DNA of 64,000 nt from Paraburkholderia caffeinitolerans (GTDB lineage: Bacteria; Pseudomonadota; Gammaproteobacteria; Burkholderiales; Burkholderiaceae), in the NCBI RefSeq assembly GCF_902859945.1, contig NZ_CADIKL010000009.1:62001-126000 (forward strand), given 5' to 3'. Positions 26,699 to 36,113 of the stretch are shown piece after piece; the stretch's first letter is position 1, and every line of letters starts with the position of its first letter. The notes beneath the pieces were generated by a model. That model was not told the DNA's origin. It ran no database searches and saw nothing but the letters and a program-made list of their open reading frames with translations. The translations under genes and the position numbers were made by a program.

Positions 26699-26930
26699 GC
26701 GGGCTCTCAGGTGGGCGGCGCGGCACCCGCGATGCGCTAGATGGCATCCGGAGCGGGGCGTCTACAGCGCCTGACTAACTGAGTGTAAGAGTCGATTGGC
26801 CGAGTTGTTTGTGTAAAAAGGTCGCAGCGTGCGATGGCACAATGCGAACAGTCTTTTGCCGTGCCCGCATTTGGGCCGGTCTGGCGATGGTTTTTTTGAA
26901 TCCGTAACAGTTTTGCTTCAGGAAGTCGTT

Positions 26931-27218
26931 GTGAGTGCAGGTTTCCTTCTTTCCGCGTCTGACCATGCATGCCGCCCCGGTTGCGGTGCGTGCTGTACCG
27001 CGCCGTCCATTTCCAGTCCGATTCCCGGAATGCCGCATGGCAAGCCCGCGGGCGTGCGCTGTGTGCAGCTCGACGAGGACTTGCAGTGCAAAATATTCGG
27101 TTCGCCGCTGCGCCCCGCGTGCTGCTCGGGTCTCCAGCCGCAGGCCGAAATGTGCGGCGAGTCGCGAGAGCAGGCACTCGTCTGGATCGAGCGCCTCGAA
27201 GCCGCCACCAGACCGTAG
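26931..27218 (+). CDS. YkgJ family cysteine-cluster protein
   Basis: Small protein with a probable iron- or zinc-binding cysteine cluster; function unknown. The 95 residues from the GTG at 26931 contain [20 protein letters not shown] near the N terminus and further cysteines in VRCVQL, LQCKIFG, PACCSGL and EMCGES, as in E. coli YkgJ. The GTG start is favoured by AGGAAG about six bases upstream; an ATG at 26829 in the same frame would add 34 residues not seen in the family. It diverges from hemN and is followed by a lipoprotein gene. Confidence 0.85.
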   Translation: MSAGFLLSASDHACRPGCGACCTAPSISSPIPGMPHGKPAGVRCVQLDEDLQCKIFGSPLRPACCSGLQPQAEMCGESREQALVWIERLEAATRP

Positions 27219-27298
27219 GCGCGCGCTGGAACCCGCTGTAACCCGATCCCGCTGTTGTTCCGCCGTTGTTCCGAAGTTGATCATTAAGGAGGTTTCGC

Positions 27299-27922
27299 AT
27301 GATCCGACGCGCGCCGCGCGCCTTTTCCCCTTCGCGCAACCCGGGCAAGCCTCGCGCCACCCGAAGGGCTTTCGTGCTCTCCGCCTGTGCGGCGGCCTGC
27401 GCGGCCATGTCGCTGGGCGCTTGCGCGTCCGGCATCTTTCCTTTTATCCCCGATCACTACACCTTTTCGCGGCAGCAGGTGCAGGACGCGGTGCAGCGCA
27501 AGTTCCCGTATCACCGCTCGGTGCAGCAGCTTTTCGACGTCACGCTCACGAACCCGGTTGTCACCTTGCTGCCGGATCGCAATCGCGTGGCTGTGCGCGT
27601 CGACGCGCATCTCGAAAGTCCGCTGATGCAGGAACCGGTGAGCGGCGCGTTCACGCTTTCGAGCGAGCTCGCCTACGATGCACCGAGCCGCTCGGTCATT
27701 CTGAAATCGCCCACGGTGGACAGCGTCGATATGGCGGGCAGCGCCGCCGTCTACGCACAGCAGGTGAACGCCGTTGCCGCGATGGCTGCTACCCAGTTGC
27801 TGGCCAACTATCCCATTTACACGTTCAAGCCGGATCAGCTTCAGTTTGCCGGGGTGAATTACGAACCCGGTACAATCACCATCCTTACAAACGGCATACG
27901 TGTGCAGATCGTCGAGAAATAA
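27299..27922 (+). CDS. DUF1439-type lipoprotein
   Basis: Predicted lipoprotein of unknown role, 207 residues. It begins with a basic stretch, then a hydrophobic segment (FVLSACAAACAAMS) ending in a lipobox LGAC, so Cys near residue 41 should be lipidated. The mature part (FSRQQVQDAVQRKFPYHR, then beta-rich segments ending NGIRVQIVEK) resembles DUF1439/YceB-type proteins, which may bind lipid. AAGGAGG lies nine bases before the ATG. The N-terminal extension before the hydrophobic segment is longer than usual (about 24 residues), but no better internal start is obvious. Confidence 0.8.
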   Translation: MIRRAPRAFSPSRNPGKPRATRRAFVLSACAAACAAMSLGACASGIFPFIPDHYTFSRQQVQDAVQRKFPYHRSVQQLFDVTLTNPVVTLLPDRNRVAVRVDAHLESPLMQEPVSGAFTLSSELAYDAPSRSVILKSPTVDSVDMAGSAAVYAQQVNAVAAMAATQLLANYPIYTFKPDQLQFAGVNYEPGTITILTNGIRVQIVEK

Positions 27923-28015
27923 GCGACGGGAAGCTCGCCGCGTGCGGCCGTCGGCGGGCCAGCACGCAAGCGACGCACGGTCCCTCCGGCGCATATTTTC
28001 CACAAGGGAGTGGGG

Positions 28016-28870
28016 ATGGAATGGATTGTGGCGTGCAAGGCCCTGATTCTGGGCATTGTCGAGGGGCTGACGGAATTTCTGCCGGTTTCGAGCACCGGGC
28101 ACCTGATCGTGGCGGGCAGCGTGCTCGGTTTCGACGGCGAGTTCGAAAAAACCTTCGACGTAGTGATCCAGTTGGGCGCCATCCTTGCCGTGTGCTGGGA
28201 GTTCCGCCGCAAGATCGGCACCGTGGTCGCGGGGCTGCCTACGCGGCCCGAGGCGCGGCGCTTTGCGCTCAACATCGTCATTGCGACGATTCCTGCCGTG
28301 GTGCTGGGACTGCTGTTTGAGAAGGCGATCAAGTCGGTGTTGTTCTCGCCGGTTCCGGTTGCGTTCGCGCTTGTCGCAGGTGGCCTGATCATCTTGTGGG
28401 TGGAAGGGCGCCGGCGCGCTGGCCCGGGCACGGAGGCCGACAAGGCGCCGCCGCCCGCACGCGTAAATTCGCTCGACGACATCTCGCTGCTCGACGCCTT
28501 CAAGGTGGGCCTGGCGCAATGCTGCGCGCTGATTCCCGGCATGTCGCGCTCGGGCTCGACCATCATCGGCGCGATGCTGTTCGGTGTCGAGCGGCGCGTC
28601 GCCACCGAGTTTTCGTTTTTTCTCGCGATTCCGATCATCTTCGGCGCGACGGTCTATGAAATGCACAAAACGTGGCAGACGCTCTCGGTCGATTGGCTCG
28701 GGCTGTTCGGCGTGGGCTTCATCGCTGCGTTCGTCAGCGCGTTCGCTTGCGTGCGCTGGCTGCTGCGCTATATCGCCTCGCACGATTTCACGGCATTCGC
28801 GTGGTATCGCATCGCGTTCGGCCTCGTGATCCTGCTGTTCGGCTTTGGCGACTGGCTCGACTTTCAGTGA
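28016..28870 (+). CDS. uppP: Undecaprenyl-diphosphatase
   Basis: Integral inner-membrane phosphatase that recycles undecaprenyl pyrophosphate to the monophosphate carrier used for peptidoglycan and other envelope polymers; overexpression in other bacteria gives bacitracin resistance. The 284 residues carry both signature regions: [20 protein letters not shown] (Glu-rich motif) and [20 protein letters not shown] (PGxSRSGxTI). About eight hydrophobic segments are visible. The ATG at 28016 has AAGGGAG upstream; a GTG two codons earlier is possible. It is closed by a palindromic terminator shared with trmB. Confidence 0.97.
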   Translation: MEWIVACKALILGIVEGLTEFLPVSSTGHLIVAGSVLGFDGEFEKTFDVVIQLGAILAVCWEFRRKIGTVVAGLPTRPEARRFALNIVIATIPAVVLGLLFEKAIKSVLFSPVPVAFALVAGGLIILWVEGRRRAGPGTEADKAPPPARVNSLDDISLLDAFKVGLAQCCALIPGMSRSGSTIIGAMLFGVERRVATEFSFFLAIPIIFGATVYEMHKTWQTLSVDWLGLFGVGFIAAFVSAFACVRWLLRYIASHDFTAFAWYRIAFGLVILLFGFGDWLDFQ

Positions 28871-28912
28871 TGGGCCACGAATCGACGTCGCAACTGAAGG
28901 CGTCGGAATGCA

Positions 28913-28942
28913 AAACGGGCGCCGCGGCGCCCGTTTGTCTTT
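28913..28942. terminator. Bidirectional terminator between uppP and trmB
   Basis: A perfect 24-base palindrome (arms of 12, 28913-28936) beginning aaacgggcgcc and followed by gtctttg. It lies between the two converging genes. Confidence 0.8.
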
Positions 28943-28956
28943 GCTGGTGACGCGTG

Positions 28957-29793
28957 TTAGCCCGCGCGGCGCTTGAACACCAGATCCCACACGCCGTGCC
29001 CGAGCCGCAGACCGCGGCGCTCGAACTTGGTCACCGGACGATAGGCGGGGCGTGGCGCGTAGTCTGCGGCCGTGTTCTCGAGCGTGGGCTCGGCGCCGAG
29101 CACCTCGAGCATTTGTTCCGCGTAGTTCTGCCAATCGGTGGCGCAGTGCAGGTAGGCGCCCGGCTTCATGCGCGAGACGAGCAACTGGACGAACTTCGGC
29201 TGGATCAGCCGGCGCTTGTGGTGGCGAGCCTTGTGCCACGGGTCGGGAAAGAAGATGTGCACGCCGTCGAGGCTCGCGGGTGCGATCATCTGCTCGAGCA
29301 CTTCGACTGCGTCGTGCTGAATGATGCGGATGTTCGTGAGGTTCTGCTCGCTGATCAGCTTGAGCAGCGCGCCCACGCCAGGCTCATGGACCTCGACGCC
29401 GAGAAAGTCGTCTTCGGGGCGCAGCGCGGCGATCTCCGCAGTGCTCGCGCCCATGCCGAAGCCGATTTCCAGCACGCGCGGTGCGCGTCGGCCGAACACG
29501 GCGTCCCAACTGGCGTCCTGATCGGCGGCTTCGGGTGCGTGGGGCGCATAAGGCAGCACGAAGCGCGGGCCGAGTTCGTCGAGCGCACGGCGCTGGCCGG
29601 TCGAGACGCGCCCGGCGCGCGTCACGAAGCTGCGGATGCGGCGGTGATGCAGGCCTTCATCGGCGCTTGCCTGCGCGGTTTCGGCCGAGGCATCGGGTGC
29701 TGCCGTTTCCTGCGCGGGGTTCGCGGCGGGGTTGTCCGCTGTAGCGGGCGGCGTGCAGTCAGTACGGGCTGCGTCGTTCGGATCGTGGTTCAT
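28957..29793 (-). CDS. trmB: tRNA (guanine-46-N7)-methyltransferase
   Basis: SAM-dependent enzyme that methylates G46 in the variable loop of tRNAs. The 278 residues begin with an Ala/Pro/Asp-rich extension of about 45 residues that is probably disordered, then [20 protein letters not shown], the SAM motif [18 protein letters not shown], the catalytic-site sequence [18 protein letters not shown], and a C-terminal [17 protein letters not shown]. Core length and motifs match TrmB. It converges with uppP. Confidence 0.96.
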   Translation of the reverse strand: MNHDPNDAARTDCTPPATADNPAANPAQETAAPDASAETAQASADEGLHHRRIRSFVTRAGRVSTGQRRALDELGPRFVLPYAPHAPEAADQDASWDAVFGRRAPRVLEIGFGMGASTAEIAALRPEDDFLGVEVHEPGVGALLKLISEQNLTNIRIIQHDAVEVLEQMIAPASLDGVHIFFPDPWHKARHHKRRLIQPKFVQLLVSRMKPGAYLHCATDWQNYAEQMLEVLGAEPTLENTAADYAPRPAYRPVTKFERRGLRLGHGVWDLVFKRRAG

Positions 29794-30055
29794 CTTCGAG
29801 GATGGGAGGTGAGAGCAGCGAGCTTCGCGGCACTATCTGCTGGGCGAGCCGTGTCGCCGGATGGCGCCGTTTGGGGCTTCCATGTTGAGTCGGGAGAAAG
29901 CCCGCGCATGGATGCTGGCGCGTTGCCAGGCGCATTACCGCAGATCGAAGCCACTCGGAGCCGGAGCGGGCAAGCACGCTGCGAAGCCGCCGCGCATTAT
30001 AGCAGTGCGGTTGTTCGGGACTTTCGGGGGGACTGGAGACAGCGAGGTGAATTCG

Positions 30056-30130
30056 TGGAGCGGGCGATGGGAATCGAACCCACGTCTCCAGCTTGGGAAG
30101 CTGGGGTAATGGCCATTATACGACGCCCGC
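30056..30130 (-). tRNA. tRNA-Gly (anticodon CCC)
   Basis: A complete 75-base tRNA with encoded CCA. The acceptor stem is GCGGGCG/CGCCCGC. The anticodon stem-loop CCAGC-TTCCCAA-GCTGG gives anticodon CCC for GGG codons. The T arm is GTGGG-TTCGATT-CCCAT. It stands alone between trmB and the yggT-like gene on the same strand. Confidence 0.96.
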
Positions 30131-30202
30131 AGAGCACGCTATTTTACGCGGAACTCACCAGGTTGCGCAATCGCGCCGCGCCCCTCGCGACGCGGCGCGG
30201 CA

Positions 30203-30766
30203 TCAAATTCCAAACAGCGTGAGCGAGACCGCTGCACGCGTGACCACCATCAGTAGCACCTGAACCACCACGAACAGCAAAATGGGCGAGAGATCGAGCC
30301 CGCCGAAGTTCGGCAGAATGCGCCGAATGGGATTCAGGAACGGCGCCGTAAGCTGGAGCAGCACGGGCATCGCCGCCGAGTGCGGGTTCAGCCACGAGAG
30401 CAGCGCCATCAGGATCGTCAGCCAAAGGAGCAGGTTGAGCGCCCATTTCACGACCGTCAGTACCGCAACGATCAAAAGCGCGGGCAAGAACCCGAGCGGG
30501 TCGACGCCTGCGAGCCATACCATCAGCAGCACGTAAGCCACGGCGGCGATCACCGCCGCCACGACGCTAGCGAGGTCGATGCCGCGCAGGCCCGGAATCA
30601 CACGGCGCAGCGGCAGTACGAGCCAGTTGGTCGCCTGCTGGATGGCATGCGTCACCGGGTTGTACGGCGGAACACGGACGAACTGCAGCCAGACGCGCAG
30701 CAGCAGGGCGGCGCCGAACAACGTGAAGATCGTGTTGAGCAGAAAGCGGGCGATATCGCCGAACAT
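30203..30766 (-). CDS. YggT family membrane protein
   Basis: Inner-membrane protein of the YggT family; role not established, with some members linked to osmotic stress or cell-division genes in other bacteria. The 187 residues hold two YggT repeats. The first contains LRVWLQFVRVPPYNPVTHAI followed by LVLPLRRVIPGLRGIDLASV; the second contains MALLSWLNPHSAAMP followed by LTAPFLNPIRRILPNFGGLD. Each repeat ends in a hydrophobic helix. The start at 30766 is supported by AAGGAAA upstream; an upstream open frame to 30967 is not hydrophobic and is rejected. Confidence 0.9.
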   Translation of the reverse strand: MFGDIARFLLNTIFTLFGAALLLRVWLQFVRVPPYNPVTHAIQQATNWLVLPLRRVIPGLRGIDLASVVAAVIAAVAYVLLMVWLAGVDPLGFLPALLIVAVLTVVKWALNLLLWLTILMALLSWLNPHSAAMPVLLQLTAPFLNPIRRILPNFGGLDLSPILLFVVVQVLLMVVTRAAVSLTLFGI

Positions 30767-30851
30767 CGGTGTTGTTTCCTTCTTGTAGTGAGTAACGGTG
30801 CGTGGCGGCAGGTATCGGGCGTGTGGCCTGCCATGCGGATCAAACGGTGGA

Positions 30852-31172
30852 TCAGACGGACACCTTGACCTCGCTGACCAGGATCGTGCCATTGCCGCCG
30901 TCGGTGTAGTTGGGAATGTCGTCGACGAGCGTCTTCTGATGCGGCTTGAACACGGTGTAAAAATCATCCAGCGTGTCGAACAGGAAATGCCCCGCCGCGA
31001 CGTATGGCGGCGGCGTGCCCGGCGGCCCCGCGTTGATGCCGATGTCGATCGACCAGCCCTTGAGCTTGTCGCCGAAAAGCTGCGCCGCGAGCGGCATATG
31101 CCGCGTGGCGTAGTACTCGGTGTCGAATCGACCGTTTTCGCGGTAAGGATAAAGAATGCTGATTTTGATCAT
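30852..31172 (-). CDS. EthD family protein
   Basis: Small dimeric alpha-beta barrel protein; EthD relatives assist degradation pathways or act as small cyclases, but the role here is unknown. The 106 residues begin MIKISILYPYRENGRFDTEY followed by YATRHMPLA, the classic EthD opening (Y..H motif), and contain HFLFDTLDDFYTVFKPHQKT. The start at 31172 has AGGAACG upstream. An in-frame ATG 13 codons earlier is less likely. No catabolic genes are adjacent. Confidence 0.87.
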   Translation of the reverse strand: MIKISILYPYRENGRFDTEYYATRHMPLAAQLFGDKLKGWSIDIGINAGPPGTPPPYVAAGHFLFDTLDDFYTVFKPHQKTLVDDIPNYTDGGNGTILVSEVKVSV

Positions 31173-31648
31173 TGGGCGTTCCTGTCGATGAATCCCGATG
31201 CGCGCGCGCACTGCCGGCCTGCGCGCGCCGTTGCCACATTACCACGGCTTATGCCTTGCCAGTGATGGCGCGAAACGTCGGATGCGGAGGGGCCGCGTAG
31301 GGGATTTCGGATGAGTTTCCAGCGAATGGCTAAAGTGAGCCAAGGCGCTTGCGCAAGGTCCCACGCCGCGAACTGTTCGCTGTCGTACCGATGCAATGGG
31401 CGGGCTCCAATTAAAAAGCATTCAAGGAGCGGCGACGATGACGATGCCTGTATGCAAGTTCGCCTCCGCGCAGCACGGGGGGGCGTGACTAACAGGTCAC
31501 GGGCGATCTGTCACGCATCTGCGGCTATCTCGCAACACTACGTTTGTCCGTTCGCAAACCTGCGCACAATGATTCCATGGCTCCGGTTTCGTTGTTGCTG
31601 TGTGCAATTGGGCTGTTACCTGTCGGTTGTCCGATTTGGGAGGTCACG
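31173..31648. other. Intergenic region without a convincing gene
   Basis: About 475 bases. It contains AAGGAG eight bases before an ATG at 31438, but the ORF there is only 16 codons and runs into a seven-G tract. A short inverted repeat (gtgac/gtcac) lies around 31485-31500. Nothing else is recognisable. Confidence 0.4.
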
Positions 31649-31810
31649 ATGAGCATCTTCGCTTACCGAAAGCATCTGCGGTTTCTCACGCCCCATCAGC
31701 GCCGCCGCTGGTGGGATCAGAAGAAGCGTCTCACGCCACGCGTGCGGATTAGCGGCGCCTATGTCCCGCCCAGCGTCACGCGCGAGTTCACCTATGTGAA
31801 GGTCGGATAG
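31649..31810 (+). CDS. Small basic hypothetical protein
   Basis: A 53-residue ORF starting MSIFAYRKHLRFLTPHQRRR and ending EFTYVKVG. It is rich in Arg, Lys and aromatic residues, with WW and two proline turns. It has no signal peptide or membrane segment. Support for a real gene comes from a strong GGGAGG site about five bases before the ATG and from a perfect palindromic terminator 44 bases after the stop. I do not recognise the family. It could be a nucleic-acid- or ribosome-associated small protein, but that is only suggested by its charge. Confidence 0.6.
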   Translation: MSIFAYRKHLRFLTPHQRRRWWDQKKRLTPRVRISGAYVPPSVTREFTYVKVG

Positions 31811-31853
31811 CGCCGCTCTCGTTCGTTCTCTGCTTCCCTGCAATTTGGCTTTG

Positions 31854-31889
31854 ACGATGCCCGGTTCATGAACCGGGCATCGTCGTTTC
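31854..31889 (+). terminator. Terminator after the 53-codon gene
   Basis: A perfect 30-base palindrome at 31854-31883 (arms beginning acgatgcccggttc), then a short T-run (ttt). It is placed 44 bases past the small gene. Confidence 0.75.
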
Positions 31890-31922
31890 AGGCCTGCCCG
31901 AATGGTCCACGTTGGTCAATTT

Positions 31923-31989
31923 GTAATGAAACATTACCTGCTCGTTTGGCAGTGGCCCCGATATTTTCGGTAAAAATGACTGGTCAGTC
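31923..31989. promoter_or_regulatory. Two operator-like dyads upstream of the secreted-protein gene
   Basis: GTAATGAAACATTAC at 31923-31937 is a perfect dyad (6-base arms, 3-base centre). GACTGGTCAGTC at 31978-31989 is a second dyad (5-base arms, 2-base centre). Both lie in an AT-richer stretch of the 400-base gap before 32208. They look like repressor sites, but no matching regulator gene is adjacent. The rest of 31811-32207 shows nothing further. Confidence 0.3.
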
Positions 31990-32207
31990 GGTGAGGGGCG
32001 TTTGCAGGGCGCGATACATCGCGGTTTGGGCCTTTCGTCGTCATATGTTTGTTGCATCGCCTTGATTCAACGTCTGGAAGCCCGTATTTGCGATTGCAAT
32101 TTGCAACAAATGGCTACCTTTGACGGCTGTCGTTTTCGATAGAGTCCATGTGTGGGCTTTGCCCGTCATGTGGAGCGACGCCGTCGTCGGTCGCCAGGAG
32201 AAGAGAA

Positions 32208-32516
32208 GTGAAAAAGACCGTTTCGTTTATCGTTGCCGCTGCGCTGGGTGTGGGGTTCGTCAGCGCGGCCGAGGCGCACGTTTCGGTGGGTATCGGTATT
32301 GGCATTCCTGTTGCACCGGCGTATCCGGTCTACGCCGCGCCGGTCTATGCACCGCCGCCTGTCGTTTATGCACCGCCGCCGCCGGTGGTCTATGCCCCGC
32401 CGCCCGCGGTTATCGTGGGGGGGTATGGTGGCTACGGCTACTATGGCCGTCCGTACTATCACCATGGCTACTATCGCGGCTATCGTGGTTACCACGGTGG
32501 CTGGTACCGCCACTAA
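32208..32516 (+). CDS. Small secreted Pro/Gly/Tyr-rich protein
   Basis: A 102-residue exported protein of unknown function. The N terminus, VKKTVSFIVAAALGVGFVSA followed by AEAH, is a clear Sec signal peptide with probable cleavage after AEA. The mature part has a Val/Ile/Gly segment, then repeats of YAPPPPVVYAPPP, then a Gly/Tyr/His/Arg tail (GYYRGYRGYHGGWYRH). Such low-complexity tails occur in periplasmic or surface proteins of this group. The GTG start at 32208 is favoured by AGGAG seven bases upstream. It is followed by a strong terminator. Confidence 0.8.
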   Translation: MKKTVSFIVAAALGVGFVSAAEAHVSVGIGIGIPVAPAYPVYAAPVYAPPPVVYAPPPPVVYAPPPAVIVGGYGGYGYYGRPYYHHGYYRGYRGYHGGWYRH

Positions 32517-32568
32517 GCTCGACGGATGACGCCGGGTGGCATGACGCCACTCGCCTGAAGTTTTCCGT

Positions 32569-32608
32569 AACGGCGCAACGCCGGCTCATGCCGCGTTGCG
32601 CCGTTTGC
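32569..32608. terminator. Terminator between the secreted-protein gene and gabD
   Basis: The 13-bp arms aacggcgcaacgc (32569-32581) and gcgttgcgccgtt (32593-32605) form a perfect stem with an 11-base loop, followed by a T. It can serve both converging genes. Confidence 0.75.
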
Positions 32609-32648
32609 ATTTCAGGCGCCGCTTGTGAGGCGTGCGCGCCTTGTGCGA

Positions 32649-34121
32649 TCAGACGCCCATGCAGAGGTACTTCAGTTCGACATATTCGTCGATGCCGTAT
32701 TTCGAGCCTTCGCGCCCGAGCCCCGACTGTTTGACGCCGCCAAACGGCGCAACCTCGTTCGAAATGAGCCCGGTGTTGATGCCGACCATGCCGTACTCGA
32801 GCGCCTCGGCCACGCGCCACACGCGGCCGATGTCGCGGCTATAGAAATAGGAGGCGAGGCCGAACTCGGTGTCGTTCGCGAGACCGATGACTTCGGCTTC
32901 GTCGCGGAAGCGGAACACGGCGGCGACCGGCCCGAAGGTTTCCTCGCGCGCGATCAGCATCTCGCGCGTGACTTCGGCGAGCACGGTGGGCTCGACATAG
33001 CGGCCTTCCAGCACCTGGCCGCCGGTGACGAGCTTCGCGCCCTTCGACGTCGCGTCCCCGATGTGCTGCGTCACCTTGGCTACCGCTGCGTCGTCGATTA
33101 GCGGTCCCTGGTTGATGCCGGTCTCGAAGCCGTTGCCGACCTTGATCTTGCGCGTGGCAGCGGCGAGCTTTTCCACGAACGCGTCGTAGACTTTGTCGTG
33201 CACGTAGAAGCGATTGGTGCACACGCAAGTTTGGCCCGCGTTGCGGTATTTCGAGATCACGGCGCCTTCCACGGCGGCATCGATATCGGCGTCGTCGAAC
33301 ACGATGAAGGGCGCGTGGCCGCCCAACTCCAGTGCGATTTTCTTGACCGTCGGCGCGCATTGCTGCATGAGGATGCGGCCCACCGGCGTCGATCCCGTGA
33401 ACGAGAGATGGCGCACGATATCGCTCTCGCAGAGCGCCTTGCCCACCTCGATCGAATTGGCCGAGTCGGCGGTGATGACGTTGAACACGCCCTTGGGCAC
33501 GCCCGCGCGCTGTGCGAGTTCGGCGAGCGCGAGAGCGCACAGCGGCGTCTGCTCGGCGGGCTTCACGACGATCGTGCAACCCGCTGCGATGGCGGGCGCG
33601 ACCTTGCGGGTGATCATCGCAATCGGGAAATTCCAGGGCGTGATTGATGCGCACACACCAATCGGCTGCTTGAGCACGACTAGCTTGCGGTCGCTCGCGG
33701 GGCTTGCGAGCACGTCGCCATTCACGCGCTTCGCTTCTTCGGCGAACCATTCGAGGAACGATGCGCCGTAGACCACTTCGCCGCGCGCCTCCGCGAGCGG
33801 TTTGCCTTGTTCGGCGGTCATGATTGCCGCGAGGTCGTCGGCGTGCTCAATTACGAGGTCGTACCAGCGGCGCAGTATGACGGCGCGCTCCTTGCCGGTC
33901 TTTGCGCGCCAGGCGGGCAGTGCCGCATGCGCGGCGGCAATGGCGCGGTGCGCCTCGGCCGCGCCGAAGTCGGGCACGCGGGCGATCTCCGTGTTGTCGG
34001 CGGGGTCGAGCACGGCGAAGGTTGAGGCGCCTCCGCTCCACTCACCGTCGATCCAGGCGCGTGTCTTGAAGAGTGCGGGATCCTGCAGCTGCGTCAGGCG
34101 TTCCGATGTGGACAAGCTCAT
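32649..34121 (-). CDS. gabD: Succinate-semialdehyde dehydrogenase, NAD(P)-dependent
   Basis: Oxidises succinate semialdehyde to succinate, the last step of GABA use. The 490 residues show all aldehyde dehydrogenase motifs: TPWNFPIAMITRKVAPAIAA, FTGSTPVGRILMQQ, the catalytic Glu in ALELGGHAPFIVFDDADID, the catalytic Cys in NAGQTCVCTNRFYVHD, and EETFGPVAAVFRF. The C-terminal GLISNEVAPFGGVKQSGLGR is typical of GabD. No GABA transaminase gene is adjacent. The substrate is inferred from similarity to GabD and could be another semialdehyde such as glutarate semialdehyde. Confidence 0.92.
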   Translation of the reverse strand: MSLSTSERLTQLQDPALFKTRAWIDGEWSGGASTFAVLDPADNTEIARVPDFGAAEAHRAIAAAHAALPAWRAKTGKERAVILRRWYDLVIEHADDLAAIMTAEQGKPLAEARGEVVYGASFLEWFAEEAKRVNGDVLASPASDRKLVVLKQPIGVCASITPWNFPIAMITRKVAPAIAAGCTIVVKPAEQTPLCALALAELAQRAGVPKGVFNVITADSANSIEVGKALCESDIVRHLSFTGSTPVGRILMQQCAPTVKKIALELGGHAPFIVFDDADIDAAVEGAVISKYRNAGQTCVCTNRFYVHDKVYDAFVEKLAAATRKIKVGNGFETGINQGPLIDDAAVAKVTQHIGDATSKGAKLVTGGQVLEGRYVEPTVLAEVTREMLIAREETFGPVAAVFRFRDEAEVIGLANDTEFGLASYFYSRDIGRVWRVAEALEYGMVGINTGLISNEVAPFGGVKQSGLGREGSKYGIDEYVELKYLCMGV

Positions 34122-34287
34122 CTTCGTGTCTCCTCGATGCGGGTGCGGCGTGGCCTGAAGCAGGCCGTGTCGCGGTGAGCGAGCGCGGCGTCGCGAAGGC
34201 GTCGCGGGTATGCAACGAATATGCAGCGAATATGCAGCGCCCGGGCTACGGCTCGACGTTCAGGCTGCAGGCCAGCGCCCACAAGCC

Positions 34288-35889
34288 TCAAGCGCGCCCG
34301 AGCCCGAGTTCTTCGTAAAGGCGGTCGACACGCACCTTCACGTCCTGAGTCATCTCGATGGCGCGGCCCCATTCGCGGTCCGTTTCGCCGGGCCACTTGT
34401 TGGTGGCGTCGAGGCCCATCTTCGATCCGAGGCCCGCAACCGGGGAAGCAAAATCGAGATAGTCGATCGGCGTATTTTCGACGAGCACGGTGTCGCGAGC
34501 GGGATCGATGCGCGTGGTGATTGCCCAGATCACCTCCTTCCAGTCGCGAATATTCACATCATCGTCGACTACGACGATGAACTTCGTATACATGAACTGT
34601 CGCAGGAAACTCCACACGCCGAACATGACGCGTTTTGCGTGCCCGGGGTAACTCTTCTTCATCTGCACGATGGCCATGCGGTAGCTGCAGCCCTCGGGCG
34701 GCAGATAGAAGTCGGTGATTTCCGGGAATTGCTTCTGCAAGAGCGGCACGAACACTTCGTTCAGTGCGACGCCGAGCACCGCCGGCTCGTCGGGCGGCTT
34801 GCCTGTATACGTAGAGTGATAGATGGCGTCGCGCCGCATGGTGATGCGCTCGACCGTGAAGACGGGGAACCACTCCTGCTCGTTGTAGTAACCGGTGTGG
34901 TCGCCGTAGGGACCCTCTAGCGCGTGCTCGTATGCGGCGCTCGCGCCCTTCGTGGGCCGCGGCGGTGCGCCCGCTGGAGCCGGTGGCTGGGCACCGCCGT
35001 TCGCGCCGCCATGCGCGTGATCATTGGGGTAGATGAACCCTTCGAGCACGATTTCCGCGCGTGCGGGCACCTGGAGGGTGTCGACGCCGGGCGTGATGCA
35101 CTTCGCGAGCTCGGTGCGCCCGCCGCGCAAGAGACCCGCGAACTGGTATTCGGAGAGCGTGTCGGGCACCGGCGTGACGGCGCCGAGGATGGTGGCCGGG
35201 TCGGCACCGAGCACAACTGCAACCGGATAAGGTTTGCCAGGGTTCTGCAGCGCGAATTCGCGGAAATCGAGCGCGCCGCCGCGATGCGCGAGCCAGCGCA
35301 TGATGAGTTTGTTGCGCCCGATGAGCTGCTGGCGGTAGATGCCCAGGTTCTGGCGCGTCTTGTTGGGCCCTCGCGTGACCGTGAGGCCCCAGGTGATGAG
35401 CGGGCCGGCGTCGCCGGGCCAGCAGGTCTGAATGGGCAGCTTCGCGAGATCGACGTCGTTGCCTTCCCAGACGATCTCCTGGCAGGGCGGGGCGCTCACG
35501 GTCTTGGGCGCCATGTCCCAGACCGCCTTGGCCAGTGTGAGCAGCTTGCCCGCGTCCTTCAGGCCGCGCGGAGGCTCGGGTTCCTTCAGCGCGGAGAGCA
35601 GGCGCCCCACGTCGCGCAGCGACTCGAGCGCCGCGCCATCGCCGGCGCTCTCGGGTGCATCGATGCCCATGCCGAGCGCGACGCGCCGCGGCGTACCAAA
35701 GAGATTGCCCAGCACGGGGAACGCATGGGTCGCGCGGCTCTCGAATAACAGGGCGGGACCGGCGGCGCGCAGTACGCGGTCGCAGAGCTCGGTCATTTCC
35801 AGCACCGGAGAGACGGCTTGTGGGACGCGGCGCAACTCGCCGAGCGTCTCCAGGCGACCGACGAAGTCGCGCAAGTCTTTGTATTTCAT
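34288..35889 (-). CDS. ubiD: UbiD-family 4-hydroxy-3-polyprenylbenzoate decarboxylase
   Basis: Prenylated-FMN-dependent decarboxylase of ubiquinone synthesis. The 533 residues begin [19 protein letters not shown]. Core motifs include [40 protein letters not shown], the catalytic-region [12 protein letters not shown] and [19 protein letters not shown], and the C-terminal [14 protein letters not shown]. Between GFIYPNDHA and EGPYGDHTG lies a Gly/Ala/Pro-rich insertion of about 35 residues that E. coli UbiD lacks. The partner flavin prenyltransferase UbiX is not in this window. Confidence 0.94.
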   Translation of the reverse strand: MKYKDLRDFVGRLETLGELRRVPQAVSPVLEMTELCDRVLRAAGPALLFESRATHAFPVLGNLFGTPRRVALGMGIDAPESAGDGAALESLRDVGRLLSALKEPEPPRGLKDAGKLLTLAKAVWDMAPKTVSAPPCQEIVWEGNDVDLAKLPIQTCWPGDAGPLITWGLTVTRGPNKTRQNLGIYRQQLIGRNKLIMRWLAHRGGALDFREFALQNPGKPYPVAVVLGADPATILGAVTPVPDTLSEYQFAGLLRGGRTELAKCITPGVDTLQVPARAEIVLEGFIYPNDHAHGGANGGAQPPAPAGAPPRPTKGASAAYEHALEGPYGDHTGYYNEQEWFPVFTVERITMRRDAIYHSTYTGKPPDEPAVLGVALNEVFVPLLQKQFPEITDFYLPPEGCSYRMAIVQMKKSYPGHAKRVMFGVWSFLRQFMYTKFIVVVDDDVNIRDWKEVIWAITTRIDPARDTVLVENTPIDYLDFASPVAGLGSKMGLDATNKWPGETDREWGRAIEMTQDVKVRVDRLYEELGLGRA

Positions 35890-36079
35890 CAGGATAGGAG
35901 CAGAGCCGCAGCGCGCGGCGAGGGCAGAGGCGAAACGATTGTCGATTTTACCTGTGTTACTTGACGCACGCTGTCAGCCATATTGGGTAACCGGCCGGAG
36001 ACGCTCACAGAACGGGGGCTTGCCCGGATTGAACACTGTTCATTATTACAATTAGTTATAGATTTGACATTCTATAGTG

Positions 36080-36107
36080 TTGACCATCTATTAAAGCCTG
36101 CTAGAAT
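36080..36107 (+). promoter_or_regulatory. Promoter in the leader of the lytic transglycosylase gene
   Basis: TTGACC (36080-36085) is followed after 16 bases by TAGAAT (36102-36107). A second TTGACA lies 16 bases upstream at 36064-36069. This AT-rich patch in otherwise GC-rich DNA predicts an RNA start near 36114, about 330 bases before the gene. Confidence 0.6.
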
Positions 36108-36113
36108 CCGTCC

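Noticed and set aside
31424..31488. 16-codon ORF with a good AAGGAG site, ending in a run of seven G's
   Set aside because: Too short to support as a gene. Changing the length of the G-tract opens no longer product, so phase variation is not supported.
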